A DNA stretch of 64,000 nucleotides from Toxonevra muliebris (GCA_963691655.1 OY829326.1:18836878-18900877); one strand, 5' to 3'. Counted from the stretch's first letter, positions 11,038 to 24,074 are shown. Notes: a model not told the origin generated them from the letters alone. Numbers and translations are program-made.

Positions 11038-11985
11038 GTACATAAATTCTACAACACTATAACACAGCAAAACATTAAACTATAACGAAGCTATTCAACA
11101 ACACTGCCCACATACATAATACATACATACATTCGAATTTACAGGGGTATATGTACTGGGCACACTGTAAATAATGAAGTTACATATTGAATTGTATACA
11201 ATTTAATTTTTCAAGAAGAAATCGTTAAGTAAATTTTTGTAGTTTCTAAGATGAAGTTAATTTTTCCAATGCATGGTGTGCTATGAACACTGGCCGAACT
11301 CACTAAATCCACTAAATAATGTTTACATATGTTCGCTGGCGAATCCAGGGTGGGTTTTTTAACACAAAACCGAGGTTTTCTAATATATGAATAAGACATG
11401 ATACCCAGAACAAGTATGCAGTTTTGATAATTTAATAGTCTTAAAGCCTACATAAAAATCAGTTTACAATATATGCAGGCAGGTCTATTATTTATAACCC
11501 CCTTCTTGGATTCGCTAGTGCATATATAAATATGTAGGTGATTCAAATTTATCATAGAACAGAATGATTTTTAAAATGTCATGTGAATTTTAAAATTTAA
11601 TTATTACGAACCGAATCAACAAAATCAATACGGAGTTAGTGATTTCTGCTTGAACGACCACGATATATTGAGTAGTAAAATTTTCTAAACTTAATTTCTT
11701 TCAGATACACATACTTTAATATGCCCCTCATTTTCAATAAAATTATTGTAAAATTAATAAATGTACACAGTTTACTTTCAATTGAATTCCCAAATAATTT
11801 GGACTGGTTGAAAAATATTTGAAATGCTTTTATGAAATTCAAATTTATTTTAGCGTATTTCAAATCAGAAAAATTCCAGCAATTCAATTTGGGAAAATCT
11901 CGAATAGATTTTGGAATATTCCAAACTGATTTCAATTTTATTTAGAAAATCCAAATTAGTTTCAGACTACGAAAAATAAATTTTC
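11038..11985. other. Non-coding, presumed intron
   Basis: AT-rich. Open frames on the minus strand (for example 11636-11935) show no family and look like chance. Confidence 0.4.
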
Positions 11986-12058
11986 TCGATGTCCGTTTAA
12001 GTACTAATCAGAACTAACTACTACCCCTCGGTTAAAGTTCGGATTAGTGCTTAACCAG
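11986..12058. repeat. Imperfect inverted repeat (hairpin) next to Tc1 fragments
   Basis: The left arm (CTCGATGTCCGTTTAAGTAC, then TAATCAGAACTA) pairs imperfectly with the right arm (reverse complement GAGATGTCTGGTTAAGCACT, then AATCCGAACTT). Arms of about 32 bp are separated by about 10 bp. It could be a terminal-repeat remnant of the Tc1-like element that follows. Confidence 0.6.
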
Positions 12059-12121
12059 ACATCTCTCGGTTTTACTTTCTGATACGCTTTTACCAATTTT
12101 GTGATTTCGTTAGTTTTCGTT

Positions 12122-12244
12122 AGTTACAAGTTTCTTTGCGAAGTCTTCCACGTCTACGACATTGATCAGCGATACCTCTGTTAACAATTCTCGAAATCGT
12201 CGACTTGTGTATTGAATATTTTTTCAAAATTTCTTTTTGAGATA
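12122..12244 (-). pseudogene. Tc1-like transposase N-terminal (HTH) fragment, inverted
   Basis: Minus-strand translation gives ISQKEILKKYSIHKSTISRI, then VNRGIADQCRRRGRLRKE. This is the paired-like helix-turn-helix and GRPRK-type hinge of Tc1 transposases. It faces away from the C-terminal fragment that starts only about 10 bp further on, so the two halves are in opposite orientation. Confidence 0.65.
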
Positions 12245-12251
12245 AAATATT

Positions 12252-12470
12252 TGTCCCCCTTTCAATTTAAGCCCAATTGAGAGCCATTGGATGCTCGTGA
12301 AGCGCAAGATTGGTACGAATACGTTTAAGAAACTAGAGGATATGTATGAGGATGTTCAAAAATAAAGGAAGCGAGCTCAAATCGAGCAGGCGAAACATTT
12401 AATAGAGCCAATGCTACAGTACAGATGTGCAACAGTGATCACTAATAATGAATATGCGACAAAGTTTTGA
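12252..12470 (+). pseudogene. Tc1-like transposase C-terminal fragment
   Basis: Reads FNLSPIESHWMLVKRKIGT, then FKKLEDMYEDVQK, an in-frame TAA at 12363-12365, and a tail ending in RCATVITNNEYATKF with TGA at 12468-12470. PIE(S/N)xW carries the third catalytic residue (Glu) of Tc1 transposases and the tail matches the usual end of these proteins. The catalytic core between the two halves is absent. Confidence 0.75.
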
Positions 12471-12784
12471 AAACTTTTTCGATTTTTCTTCAATTTTAAC
12501 ATTAACTTTTTCTAGTTGCAAATATTTTGACCTCTTCAATTCAGACTTTAATGTAACATAATGTTGTACTTTTAATTTTTTATAATAAATGGCAATAAAT
12601 ACACTTTGTTGTTTTGAATAAAAACGATTTTTGATAAAAGTTATTTTAGTGAGCTTAAGAAGTCATTTAAAGTGCAAGTGATTTTGGCTGCAAATAATAT
12701 GAACGGCACTGTATATAGAGCGGCAAATATCTTGGTATATTTGGATTTGGTTAGTGCCCAGGTTCACAGTCAAAAATAAAAAAT

Positions 12785-12936
12785 GAAAATTTTTACACGG
12801 CACAATCTCTTGGTTGGCAATGGCAAAACTCCTAAGAGTAAACATTGCCTACGAAAATCTTCCCACTTCGAAGTTCGAATTCGGCATAAAACTGTAGGTA
12901 CCTTCCATTCGTGTACTCACACAACATGAATGTATG
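12785..12936 (+). mobile_element. tRNA-derived SINE remnant (body and tail)
   Basis: Contains GGCAATGGCAAAACTCC, CGAATTCGGCATAAAACTGT and AGGTACCTTCCATTCGTG in the order I know from a common dipteran SINE body (from memory). The same three blocks, diverged, occur on the minus strand at 24075-24340. The tRNA-like head cannot be made out here. Confidence 0.55.
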
Positions 12937-13840
12937 CGGAAGGCTTGGTCTAGGCTCTCGTGTCATGTATTATGTATTATGGCAGAAGAAGTTGACACTG
13001 AAATGGTCCATTGAAAGTACGTCATTGACGGATTGAAGTTAGATTTGATCTAAACCAGGGCTTTGGAGTGAAGCGTGGAGCTGGGACAAGGAGCTGTGGG
13101 CCACACTGTTCTGACCAGAGCAAGATCTAATTTCTTCTACTACTGTTTGCTTACAATTCATTGTTTTCATTTGCTACTGATTTAGAGTATTTAACCCCAA
13201 TATTTGTAGTTTCTCTGTAAAAAATGAACACAAAACAATTAAAAAATATTTTTCCTTGCATTACTAAAAATTTTTGTGCAGTGTATTAATAAAAGCCATT
13301 AAGGAAAAATAGAACGAAACAAAATAACGACAAAATTTTACACACGATCGCAGACCATGCGATATTTTACAATATACATATTGCACATTATACTTACATA
13401 TATACAAATTTAGATATATTTATAAATATATGCATGTTTGAATGTGTATATGCATTTATGTACAATATCAAAAAGAAGTCAACAGCAAATACAGGAGAAG
13501 AAGGGAAAAATATTTATAGGTATTTAAAAACGAAAACGAAAGTTTGCTGACTCTGGCTGATGTCAGTTGTTCAATACATGGCAATGCTGGCGATGGAGAT
13601 GGCGGTGTTCTAGATACTATCCGTCCTGGTACAGCTACATGCACATACATACTATATGTATATATATATACGATTCTTGTTTATTATTGTACATTTAGCA
13701 CTTGGCATAGTCGCCAATTGCCGCATTACAATAATTTTTGTGAACGTACAAATATTTTCGAGTAAATAATTTTTGCATTGTTTATTGTTTCAAAAAGTGC
13801 AATACATAATTTTTTCATTTCCATGTAAATTTTTTAATCA
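12937..13840. other. Non-coding
   Basis: AT-rich, with TATA/CATA microsatellite-like stretches at 13370-13460 and 13625-13670. No gene supported. Confidence 0.4.
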
Positions 13841-14496
13841 GAGATGTGAATTAAGAAAATTTTGTAAAACTGTTCGGTACAACGGTTCTCGGAACCACTG
13901 TTTCGGTTCAAAAATGTTTTAGTTCAGAAATCTTGCAGCGCAAAGTTATTGTTTTATAAGATAATATAATTTATATATAAATACTATTCACATCTCCCAA
14001 ATAAAAGTATCTCTTTGCATTGAACGGTAGGTGGGAGTGGTTATTATCTATTATTTATTAGCTTCAGGAACTTTAGTGTGCTTTCATACATAAGGCTGCC
14101 ACACCAACCCAACTTATTATACTGAATTTTGTTGAATTTGCATCAACTGATGTTGAAAAGTTTCACAACAATTATTCTAGAGGCTATTTCAACGAAATAT
14201 GCTGTAATTAGCTGGGTCCACTACATGTCGATACCTAGGAGTCCAAATTATGGACGGCGTTACAAAGAACCGTTACACGACCAAAACTTACACCTGTGCA
14301 CAAAGTGTGTGGAGTTTAAAAATCAATGTTGTAGAATGTAACACTCAAACACTTTGGCGTGAACCAAATCATTTTTTTCAAGCGAAATTGTTTTAGTTTT
14401 GGTTTAAAATATAACAAAAATAGTTTGGTTCATTGTTCAGTTCGAGTTACTCAAATTGAGGATGGTTCGGTTAAAAATTGGTTTGATCTTCAGCCC
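13841..14496. mobile_element. Possible hAT-type MITE (about 655 bp)
   Basis: The left end CAGAGATGTGAAT and right end (reverse complement) CAGGGCTGAAGAT agree at 8 of 13 positions. Flanking octamers TTTTTAAT and ATTTTAAA agree at 6 of 8. GGTTCGG/CGGTTC motifs recur in both subterminal regions, including around 13870-13920 and 14460-14490. All of this is weak alone, so the call is tentative. Confidence 0.3.
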
Positions 14497-17400
14497 TGAT
14501 TTTAAATGCTGTTAAAAAGTAAACAGCTGCAATTTTAAGCACTTTTGTTTTCTTGATATTCTGGAAAATTACTTTAAAACCCAGTTGTAGTTGTAATGCA
14601 CATATTAGGCTCAAGTTTGCAGGTTACGAAAAAGTGCATTCCAGTGCATGAGTTAGTACAAAAAAAAAAAAAAAAAACAAAGCAGAAGAAAAATGTTTGT
14701 AAAAAAATGATAATGACACTTAACTCAAGTTGGCAGAAAGATGAAACCTGTTGGTATTTGTTGGACCCTGCAGCTGAAGATGATCATTAATTTTATTGGG
14801 GTTTCTGTTTTACACTTGTTTTCTTCATAGGCTCCACTTACATACATATGCAGATATACATACATACACAAATACAAGCATATAAAAGCAGCTTAAACTT
14901 TAAACAAAAAGCAGAAGATTTTGTAAGAAACAATTTTGTATGAAAAAAGGAATATATAAATGTTTGTTAAAAACTTCTGCTATAAAAAATAGTTTCAAAA
15001 TAATTAGAAAGAAATACTACTAATTATCTGCAAAATGGATGGATTATGATTTTTGTGAATTTCAAGGTCAAAGCTTGATTTGAATTTCAATTTGACCAAA
15101 CAAATTAATTTGAATAATTTAACAATAATAATTACATATTGTTCTATGTTTTTAACGTGTGTTGAGAGAACGAAAAAAAAAAAAAAAAAAAAAAGCTGAA
15201 CCTTTTACTTTGCGGCTTTTTGAATTTATTTAACAAAAGTTTAATAATATATAAGGCTACTGCACAGTGTAACAAAAGATTCAAAATAGTAATGAAATTT
15301 ATTTGTAATTGCATTGGACAAAATATAAACATAGCTTAGTACTAAAAAGTTAAGTGAATTTTCTCAAACCGAGTAGGTCTAGGTGCTAGAAAAAAAAGAA
15401 TTAAGCAAAACTTGAAGTAAAATTGCCATAAAGTTCAAGAACATATGTTTTCTGAAATGGACGAAATTTAGAGAAAAAAAATTTATTAAGGTAGATTCAC
15501 ACAAATCCGGCTACAGTAATTAAGTAAAATATTTTAATTTTAAGTTACACCAGCCTATGGAGGAGAAATATTCAGAAAGAAATTTGTAGCGACGGGAAAA
15601 ATATTTATAATTGTTAAAAAGCTGTTGTTTTTGTCTATCTCTTTCTCTTTTTGACTATGTATTTTCCTGTTCTTTAACTTTTTCAAAGTAGATTTTTAAA
15701 TACCAAACACTTTCTAGAATAAGGGAAGGGGAATTCTGTTAATATTTATCGATGACATCGTAAATTTTTTTAAAAATTATCGATATTTGAAGTTTCATAT
15801 CTTCTATTACTCACGACTACAAATTCAAAAGTATTAAAAATATATATATGTTGATATATACTCAAGTTGAGTATCAATCTATAGTTATTTGTTTATTCCA
15901 ATTGTTATAAAAATTTTACGCATTTCGACACACTGTACGTTGCTTTTCAACTTCGCATGCTTTTGGTTTTTATTCCATCGTTTTTGTACAATTTCACATT
16001 TTTCTTTTTGTTTTAAAAATGTTTTATTTTGTTCATACTTTTTTCCCCAGTCTGTTTTTTCAGATTTTATTTTGGTATATAAAAATAGCATGGCCCGCCG
16101 CATATGTACGAGCAACCAACAACATGTAGGTATATCTGTCTGTTCGAATGCGCGCGTATCTTTCCAAATGTGTATCCACACATACATGTTCATGTGTGTA
16201 TGTGTGCTCGTTCATTCTTTTGCCAAGCTCAAAAATGCTTACAAATTTTGTGGTATACCTAGTTCCAGTGTTGGGGAAGTAAGAAGAGCAAAACAAAAAA
16301 AAAAAAAAACAGAAGAAGTAAAAAATCCAATATCTTGAGCCCCCATATTGATGAGGAATGCATGTATGTGTGTGTGTGTGTGTGTGCGTGTGTGTTGCAT
16401 AGTTTTGCGTTCTGGTTTTGACTCTTAACTGTGTAGAAATTGTATGCGATTGCGGCAACAGCAGTTGGCTTAAAATTTTTGTATTGGCCTTGCTTTTGCT
16501 AAACGTTGTAGAAATAATACAAAAAAGAAGCTCCAAGAAGAAATATCCTTTCATTGCATATAAACAGATAAAGCTATGCATGTCCCCCCTCCAATTATTT
16601 ACTCGACTTACTACATTGTATGTATTTTGATTTTTTTGTGTATTCATCGATGTTATATTAAAGATTTTTAGTTGCCTGACTGCTTGCTTGCCTGCAACAT
16701 TCTTTTCTCACTGCAGATTCTTTTATTTACATTTTAACTTTTTTTCTTGACGTTTTTGTTCTTTTTGTTGTTTTTGTTATTCTATATTAGTCTGCGATTC
16801 TTTGCTCAATCTGGTTGCGAATGAAAATGAATCGTTTCTTGAAGCTTTCGCTCTCTCTGTTGCTCTCTCATGTTGTTTTTGCAGCATCGCTTGCCAATTG
16901 TTACTTTACTTTTTTGCTAACTTATAGACAATTACCAGACGAAAGACGCACTTGTTGTCTTGTCTTCTTCTTCTTTTTCGTATTTATCTTATTGTCATTG
17001 TTGTTGTTATTCGTTTTGTTTTTGTTACTATGTATATATTGTTTTTGTTGTTTTTTTTTTCTGTTTAGTATTTTGCATATAATTTTTTGCCTTCTTTTAT
17101 CTCTCTCTTCTCTTTTTGTATTTTTTGTTTACATTTTCTTTGTATTTTTTTCGCGCAGAATTTTTTTTTTCATTCACAGTAACCGGTTTTTTTTTAATAT
17201 GTATCTTCATTTATTTGTTTTTAATATGTTTGGTTGCTGTTATTGTTTGTAATTTAACATATTATCCTTGTAAATATTATTGTTATCTTAGGTTCAAAAT
17301 TGAATTATTTAAAAGGGGAAAGGAAATTCTATTCAATTTTTTTTTATTGTATAAACAAGTTTTTTTTTTTTTGTTGTCAAGTTTGCATATTTGTATTTTC

Positions 17401-18803
17401 TTTCCTTTAATAAAAAAAAAATATTTGGGCATTCATCTTAGATTTATGGGGTATTTATATGATTAGAATTAAAGCTTTTTATTTTTATTTATTTGCTGTT
17501 TTCATTTACATTTCAATACATTTTTGTACAATTGTTCCATTAAAGAATAAAAGATTTGTAAATAAAGTAACTGTAGCAATATTGGACAATTTTTAGAAAA
17601 GAAAGAGCCAAGTTTCTGTTTTGACCTCAGAAATAAATGAATTCAATACTTTATTATTCTTTCCATTCATTTTCCTCTGGGGAAGTCGGTAGTTCTTCGA
17701 GATTTTCAAGCTCGCTTGTTACGACCTCTATTGCCTTATTTATTTGATACAAATATCTTTTGTAATTGCGAAAACAGGTAAAAATATTACAAAGATAAAC
17801 ACTCTCTCGCTCTCCCTGAAAAGTGCGAGTTAGTTAATAGCTTTCATTTAATTTTTATATGGTAGCCATCATATGAAATACGCAACTGTTTATTAGTTAT
17901 TATGAGTTTTTCGTATCCATTCCATGATTTATGCCGAATTTGAACGGAGAACTGAAAAGGTTTTCTTAGAAAAAGAAAATTTTAATGGAGATGGTGTAGA
18001 AAAATTGCAATTTTTTCGATTGCGCCAAGTATTAAGCTTACGCATTTTGCACAGTAGTCCGTCACATATGAGAAAGGAACAAAAATCCAATTTTTTTAAA
18101 CTATGTTTCATATTAGTTTTAGGGCTTTCTTTCGAATTACCAAAATAAATCAAACAAAAGTCAGTAATATAAATAAAAACAAAAATGTTGCTGTAACAAA
18201 ATTTCGGAATCATAAACTACAATTTGCATAGGTTTTTAAATGTATGGCAGATTCCGCTGCATAAGTTTTAGGCAATATCTCAAAACTTTTCTTTGTTCCA
18301 CGGTTCATTTTCCTTAATGAATTTTGATGTAAAGCTATGTATTAACCATTTAAAATATAAAGGGTTTTTAGATATAATGCAACTCATTATTACCCCAGAA
18401 AGAAAATATTTAACCATAATTCAAAGCAAGACATTCGTCGATTGGAATACAAGCTTTGTGTATATATAAAAAAAATAGCTTATCTTTTTCCTGACAGTTG
18501 GTGTGTGTTTATTTCAAAAAGCTTGTATTCGTTTGATAATATGTACCTACAATGTTTGAAGAATATGAAAAATTTTTTTTTTTTTGATTTTTGGATTTTT
18601 GCTATTGAATATTAATAGAATAGAATTAATAAATTGTATTTTTAAATAGTACGACTATCATCGCAGCAAAAAACACCGCATTCCTCCGCCAGATTATTTA
18701 ATTTGAAAGAGGTGTGCCTACCAAAATTTAGCTTGATTGGTTAAGTGGTTCTCAAGAAATCGAACTCACCGCTTTTAAAAACGTTGTTTTGAGAAAAATG
18801 CGT
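14497..18803. other. Long non-coding stretch with simple repeats
   Basis: No supported gene. It holds A/T homopolymers (about 14660-14677, 15173-15194, 16296-16309), a (TG)n microsatellite (16365-16395) and a long T-rich strand-asymmetric tract at about 16720-17420. The tract leaves open frames rich in Phe and Leu (for example 16815-17252), which I regard as composition artefacts. Confidence 0.45.
16365..16395. repeat. (TG)n microsatellite
   Basis: A run of TG dinucleotides with one TGCG interruption, in presumed intron DNA. Confidence 0.9.
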
Positions 18804-18807
18804 TTAA

Positions 18808-19147
18808 CTCATTTTGACCCGGTACCATAAGCCATGATTCAATTTTGAAAATTTTTAAAACACAATTTCCGTATGTCTTCAATAAGAAATTTTAATAGGT
18901 ACTAAAAAAAAAAAATTTCTTTTTTTGAATTTTGTTTTGGCTTACTCCGAGAAAATAAAATGACCAGAGTTGAAAATATGCTTTTTTGTTGAACTTTTGT
19001 CTATTTCTCCATGTTCTTTTTTTCCAGCTGTAGCCTCTTAAAAAATATTAAGACCTGTTAAGTTATAATTTCTACATCCAGTTTCTTACAGTGATTTTTA
19101 TTTGATGAATTTTCAAAATTGCTGTTCTAACAGCAGGCCTTAATGGG
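18808..19147. mobile_element. Possible TTAA-bounded piggyBac-like MITE, degenerate
   Basis: The left edge TTAA-CTCATTTTGACC (TTAA at 18804-18807) and the right edge GGCCTTAATGGG-TTAA (TTAA at 19148-19151) form a weak inverted pair. A short internal hairpin GCTGTTCTAACAGC lies by the right end. It is far less convincing than the other TTAA elements in this window. Confidence 0.25.
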
Positions 19148-19151
19148 TTAA

Positions 19152-20653
19152 AGTTTCAAATGCATGCATGAAGTTGCAACCATGTAACATAAACAAATTT
19201 TATCGGATAAACCGTAACCATTTTAGAATGCATTTTTAAAATTTTATTCATTATTCTTAATGAACGTCTCAGCTTAAAGTCGATTCTAATTTAAAATCAA
19301 GGTTTAGTTGAGGCTAATCACGTATATAAGTCGAATTTAAAGTGATAGACAAAATTTAGCTATACAAGTTAATTTTAGTTCATTTAGTATAAGATTAGCA
19401 ATAATTTATCGTCGCTTATAAAAGTAAAAAAAGTTATTCACAATAGCTACTTTGAAATTGGCTTTTAGGAAAAATGTTCTAAGAATATGAGACATAAAAA
19501 GCAACTTAGAACTATTTAAGCATTTAACTAAATACGACTTTGGAAGAAATTTTTTGAATTTCTATTACTAAGAGTTAAAGAGTGTTCTTCAAATTGACGA
19601 AGATTTGCTTTTTAGGGCAATGATTCACTCGCTTTGCAGAGACGTTCTGAATGTAGCAATTAAAGTACATCACACTGAATTTTTTTTTGCGATTGTTCAT
19701 AAATGAGAATGTGATTTGTGTACATAATTAAAGTGATTTTTACCACGTTTATATCAACTCGCTTTCAATGGTGTCTGTCTGTCTGTCTGTCAGTCTGTTA
19801 GGTACAAATCTTGCAATCGATTTTAAACTAACTTCCCGATGAGATAGAGACTTGAAACTTTAAATATAGCTCAGAACTGGAAGACAATGCAATATAAAAT
19901 ATCTAAAATATATATAAATATAATAATATTTAAAATATTAGCATCGAAAGTTTTTCCATTTTTTTCATAGATCAAAGCATTGAATTCATCGTTGTTAAAA
20001 TCATTGCTTTAGCGGGAGTAGAATATATGTATTATGTGTATACATACACAAATTCAAAGACAAATGAGAGAGAGAACAAAAACGAACAATAACGAACTTT
20101 TCATTTCGTTTTGTTCCGCTTACAAAGAGTATAGATTGTAAAGAGATCGCAATTTGCTCTTGCTGGAATCGAAACAAAAAACAGCAGCGAGGTGCAATAC
20201 CGATGGTGTGACAGCGACAGTTGTCAACACATCCAGCAGACAAAAATGTATGAATGGATGAGTTTGACGTGTTTGATGATTAAATCATACAAGTATTTTC
20301 GTTCTACTAAAATTCACAGTTACAAATTTTCAAGACAATCTGTATGGGATAAGGAATCTGTATGTGGTTGTGAATCTGTATGGAGTTAGGAGAAATTATT
20401 TTATACTTTTTAGTCCATTTTAAAAACGTGGTATATTAAAAATATTTTTTATTTAAATTATTTTTTCTGCTCGTTCAGCTAGTGATTGTGATTCATTGTG
20501 GTTTGAACTCAGTTGAAAATCATGGCAGCGTATCCAGCCAGCAAAGTTATTTTCTACTAAAAACAGCCTCTATTTCTACAAAAATGTTTCTACTACTATT
20601 ACTACTACTATTATGGCACAACAGCCCCAGGAGGGTCAGGGCCAAGCTTTTCG
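19152..20653. other. Non-coding, with (TCTG)n and a possible dispersed repeat
   Basis: A (TCTG)n microsatellite at 19773-19799 is followed by CCCGATGAGATAGAGACTTG at 19837-19856. I associate this combination with a dispersed fly repeat, from memory only. No gene supported. Confidence 0.4.
19773..19799. repeat. (TCTG)n microsatellite
   Basis: About six TCTG units, the last ones imperfect (CAGTCTG). Confidence 0.85.
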
Positions 20654-20742
20654 CATCCATTCATGTTGTGTGAGTTATATTTATACACGAATGAGAGAGA
20701 CCTACAGTTTTTTTGCAGAATCCGAACGGCGAAGTGAAAAGC
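20654..20742 (+). repeat. Dispersed repeat, copy 1 of 2
   Basis: About 90 bp in the same orientation as 48390-48481: CATTCATGTTGTGTGAGTTA at the left and CCGAACGGCGAAGTGAAAAGC at the right, with a more diverged middle. The family is not identified. Confidence 0.7.
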
Positions 20743-21451
20743 TTTTCTTTGGCATATTTTTACTCTTGTAGGTTTGGTGGTGCCGTATAGAAAAATTTTT
20801 ATTTTCTATTTTTCATTTTTGAGCGTGCCGAGATATGAATCTGGGCAGCGTGGCCGTTATGAGACTAAAGTTGCAATTTATAATCTTTTTGACTGTTTGG
20901 AGACTTTGACACGACTTTTCGAAAATACCCGAAATTTGAGACTTTTGTAAGAATCCTTGAAAATGTTGAGACTTTTTTGCAAAAAATGTGATGTTCATAT
21001 TAAATTGTACGAAAAATTCATTGCCTTTAACTTGAAAGTTCGCAACACTAATTACATACATACTTTTTAGTTGCAACACTGTCGTTTTTACAAACTTGTT
21101 TCTATTTTCAAATTTGCCATACTGACTTACGGAAAATTGTTTGGACAATTAAAATTGTTGGTCAATACTGAAAAATGCTAGGGTTCTTCATACAATTTTT
21201 TTTTAAATCTGCTAGCGGTAATAGCTAGAGCTGAAATATTTTGTGAATCATCAACTGAGGTTCAGTTTTGGAGGTGTACAAAAACTTTTTTTCTCGAGGC
21301 ACCTTAATGTATTAATGTACTTGCAATAACTAATTATTTTCCACTTTCAATACATTAATACGTTTTTTGTATATGCAAACTGATGTGAATTGAAGAAATG
21401 CTCCTTTTATTGAAAAAAGTAGTGACACTTTTTTTGCAACTTTTTGAAATT
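20743..21451. other. Non-coding
   Basis: A minus-strand 111-codon frame at 20813-21148 contains GAGACTTTTG-type repeats and no recognisable domain. Regarded as chance. Confidence 0.4.
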
Positions 21452-21524
21452 TATCAACGGCTACGCTGAATCCGGGCACCTCTGCGTAGCAGTTCAACAC
21501 ACTAACCACTAGGCTACGGCGACC
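21452..21524 (-). repeat. tRNA-like sequence, probably a SINE head
   Basis: The minus strand begins GTCGCCGTAGCCTAGTGGTT, which contains a good Pol III A box (TAGCCTAGTGG), followed by an anticodon-arm-like CTGCTACGCAG. The B box region (CCCGGATTCAG) is degenerate and the acceptor stem does not pair, so it is not an intact tRNA gene. Confidence 0.45.
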
Positions 21525-21723
21525 ACAAAAATGTTTCCTTTTGTCTGCAACTGGTCAGGATTGAATGCTGTGTCAGCCATGTGGGACCACAGAGCCGTGG
21601 TGTAAATATAATAAAGGCTTCTTAAATGTTTTCACTAAATAATATCTTTGAATTTCTTCATTCAGCTTATACTTTTTCATAACTTTGAACTTCTAAGTAA
21701 AAAAGAAGCTAAAGTTTGCTTAA

Positions 21724-21845
21724 CCCAGATATACCCAAAGTCCTCTATGTAGTACGCTTTGGAAAAGCTTGATTTTGATTAAATGATAAATATTCAATCA
21801 AAATTTGTATATATGAATATATTCAAGTCATTGGGCATATCTGGG
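21724..21845. mobile_element. piggyBac-like MITE (122 bp) with TTAA duplications
   Basis: The left end CCCAGATATACCCAA and right end TTGGGCATATCTGGG are inverted copies (14 of 15). Each is flanked directly by TTAA (21720-21723 and 21846-21849). TTAA targets with CCC...GGG ends are the hallmark of the piggyBac superfamily. It is too short to encode anything. Confidence 0.85.
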
Positions 21846-21849
21846 TTAA

Positions 21850-24070
21850 TTCAAACACAAGTATAATATATTTCGATTATTGTTCGCATAGTTGAGTTGC
21901 ACCTAAATAAAAACGTAATCAAAAAGTTACAAATAAATTTAAATATTCTTAAATTGAAATAAAGCAGAATTAAAATTTTACAAATACTTATAATATATGT
22001 GAATGAAATAGGTAGTAGTTGTAAAGAATTTGAGAAACAAGCTATGTATAATACTGAAGTAAACTGCATTCCAAGTAGATGAAAAATTCATAAGTTTGAA
22101 GAATTGTTCAAGTGTTTAAAATATTATTAATATTTCGGTGAATCTTTCAAACGAAATTTTATTCTGAATTCTTAACATTTCCAAAAATTTCTACCTCATT
22201 TTTGATATTGCTAAAGAAATATGCAAATATTTATACTTTAAGCATGCATATCATTTATAGGAAATTGGTAAGGAAACGAAACTGATATTTTTCTTGAAAT
22301 TTTATAAACAAAGTCTTCAGCCATAAAGATTTTCAAATGCTAAAAGTTAATTACGAAAAATTGCAACATTTTGCAAATTCTTCATAAAATACTTTGAAAA
22401 AAATGTAATTTTTTAATTTTTCCAAAAATTAACTTAATTGCAGCTGCAACACACAAGTGCCGCATATTCACAACAACAAAAACAACAACTGTATCTTTTT
22501 ATGCAATAACAATAAGCGTGTAGGTATATTGTGCTTGTAAACTTGTGTATCTAGCAGATACATGCTCAATAATTTCAGTTTCAACATCATGAAGCCGCAA
22601 GTGATTTTTATTTTTTCATTTTTATTTTTATTTTTGCAAATGATTATAGCAAAAAATAAAAGGAGGAAAAACTTAAACGAAAAACTTATAAAAGAAACAA
22701 AACTTGAAAAACTGCATAACATTGCAAATACAACAACAAAACCAATATGTATCGTCATTGAAATTTAGAAAGGTCCTAAATGACATTTTTGTGTGTTATT
22801 TTTGCAGGAGGAGCAAAAAACGTTCTAAAAGGCTAAACATATTGTTGTAAACTTTTTTTAAATGCAGTTTAAGTGCAATGGCCTCAACAAATTCAATTCT
22901 GATGGACAGCTACTTTACCTATCAAAGTTATGCTTTTTTCCTTTTCCCATAAAAAAACAAAAATGTCATTTAGCGCATTTTTAAAAAATAATGACGATAT
23001 GTATGCATACATATATTTTTTGAATTTATTAAAGTGCAGGGGGTGAAGTTAATATGTATATATCTGCGAAGAAACTTAAAAAAACACACACACGTGCAGC
23101 GGGAGTAGAAGAGTTTTAACATATGCCGCGGAGTTGCAAGTGCGAGTGAGTGAGCAATATACGAAAACAAGTTTTTCATATACAATTAGCGAAACAGAGA
23201 CCCTACCTAAAAGACTCTGATGCATTCTTTTTCTAAGCAGCTATAAAACGTTGTGATGCAATGTAAAAATAAAGCCAAGTTAGGAATCAATAAACTCATG
23301 GCTAAAAGAGAACACAGCAAAGAAGCAACGAAGCGAATGAAGGAAAAAGGAAAAAGAAAAATTAATACTTAATATTATTATTATAGAAACGTGCGCGCAC
23401 ATGCGCAGTTGCATGCATGTAAAATAATATTAAAGTTACTTAACTTCATTCTTGTATGCAACGACGACGCAATAGTAGTGTTTATTCTTTGCTGTTGTTT
23501 TTGTTTTTATGGCCGTCTCAGAATTACAAGTATTTTCTAAATATCCACGTCTATGTTTTGTTTGAGGTAAATATTACAGCAAAGAGTTTTCATGTACTTT
23601 GAGGTACTTTGAAGTGTGAAGAGGAACTGAATGAATCCGAAAACTTAAAAGCAGATACGCGTTAAAGTGCAGTTGAGATTGGCAGATTTCGTTTCATAAA
23701 GCCATTCTAGCTGGTTCTTTGTTCTTCACAAGTTTCAATACATTCGCGTATTATGTACATATGTATGTGTATCCATACCGATACACACATGTACGCAGCA
23801 TAGTGTATGCGCATTTTACCATTCTGCGCAAGCGTAACAATGCATATGTATGCATGTATTATGTAGATGCACATGTATATGTCTTTTGATATCGTTATTG
23901 CTTGTTCTTGTTTCAAGTAATGAAAACTTTAAACTCTTGCTTGCGTTCTTTCAGTGGAGCTTCATATTCTAGGTGCATTCAAGTACATACTCGATATAAA
24001 TATAAACAGTGGCGTGTATAAAGAGAGGACGAAGAAAATGGGTAACCAGTTATGCACAGTAATACAGTAA
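21850..24070. other. Non-coding
   Basis: No supported gene. Short TA/CATA-rich repeats lie around 23740-23880. Small open frames (for example 22468-22758) are low-complexity. Confidence 0.45.
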
Positions 24071-24074
24071 TTAA

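Noticed and set aside
16815..17466. Long Phe/Leu-rich open frames
   Set aside because: They follow from a T-rich strand-asymmetric tract; no domain, no codon bias, homopolymers throughout.
21452..21524. Functional tRNA gene
   Set aside because: The A box is good but the B box and acceptor stem are degenerate; more like a SINE head.
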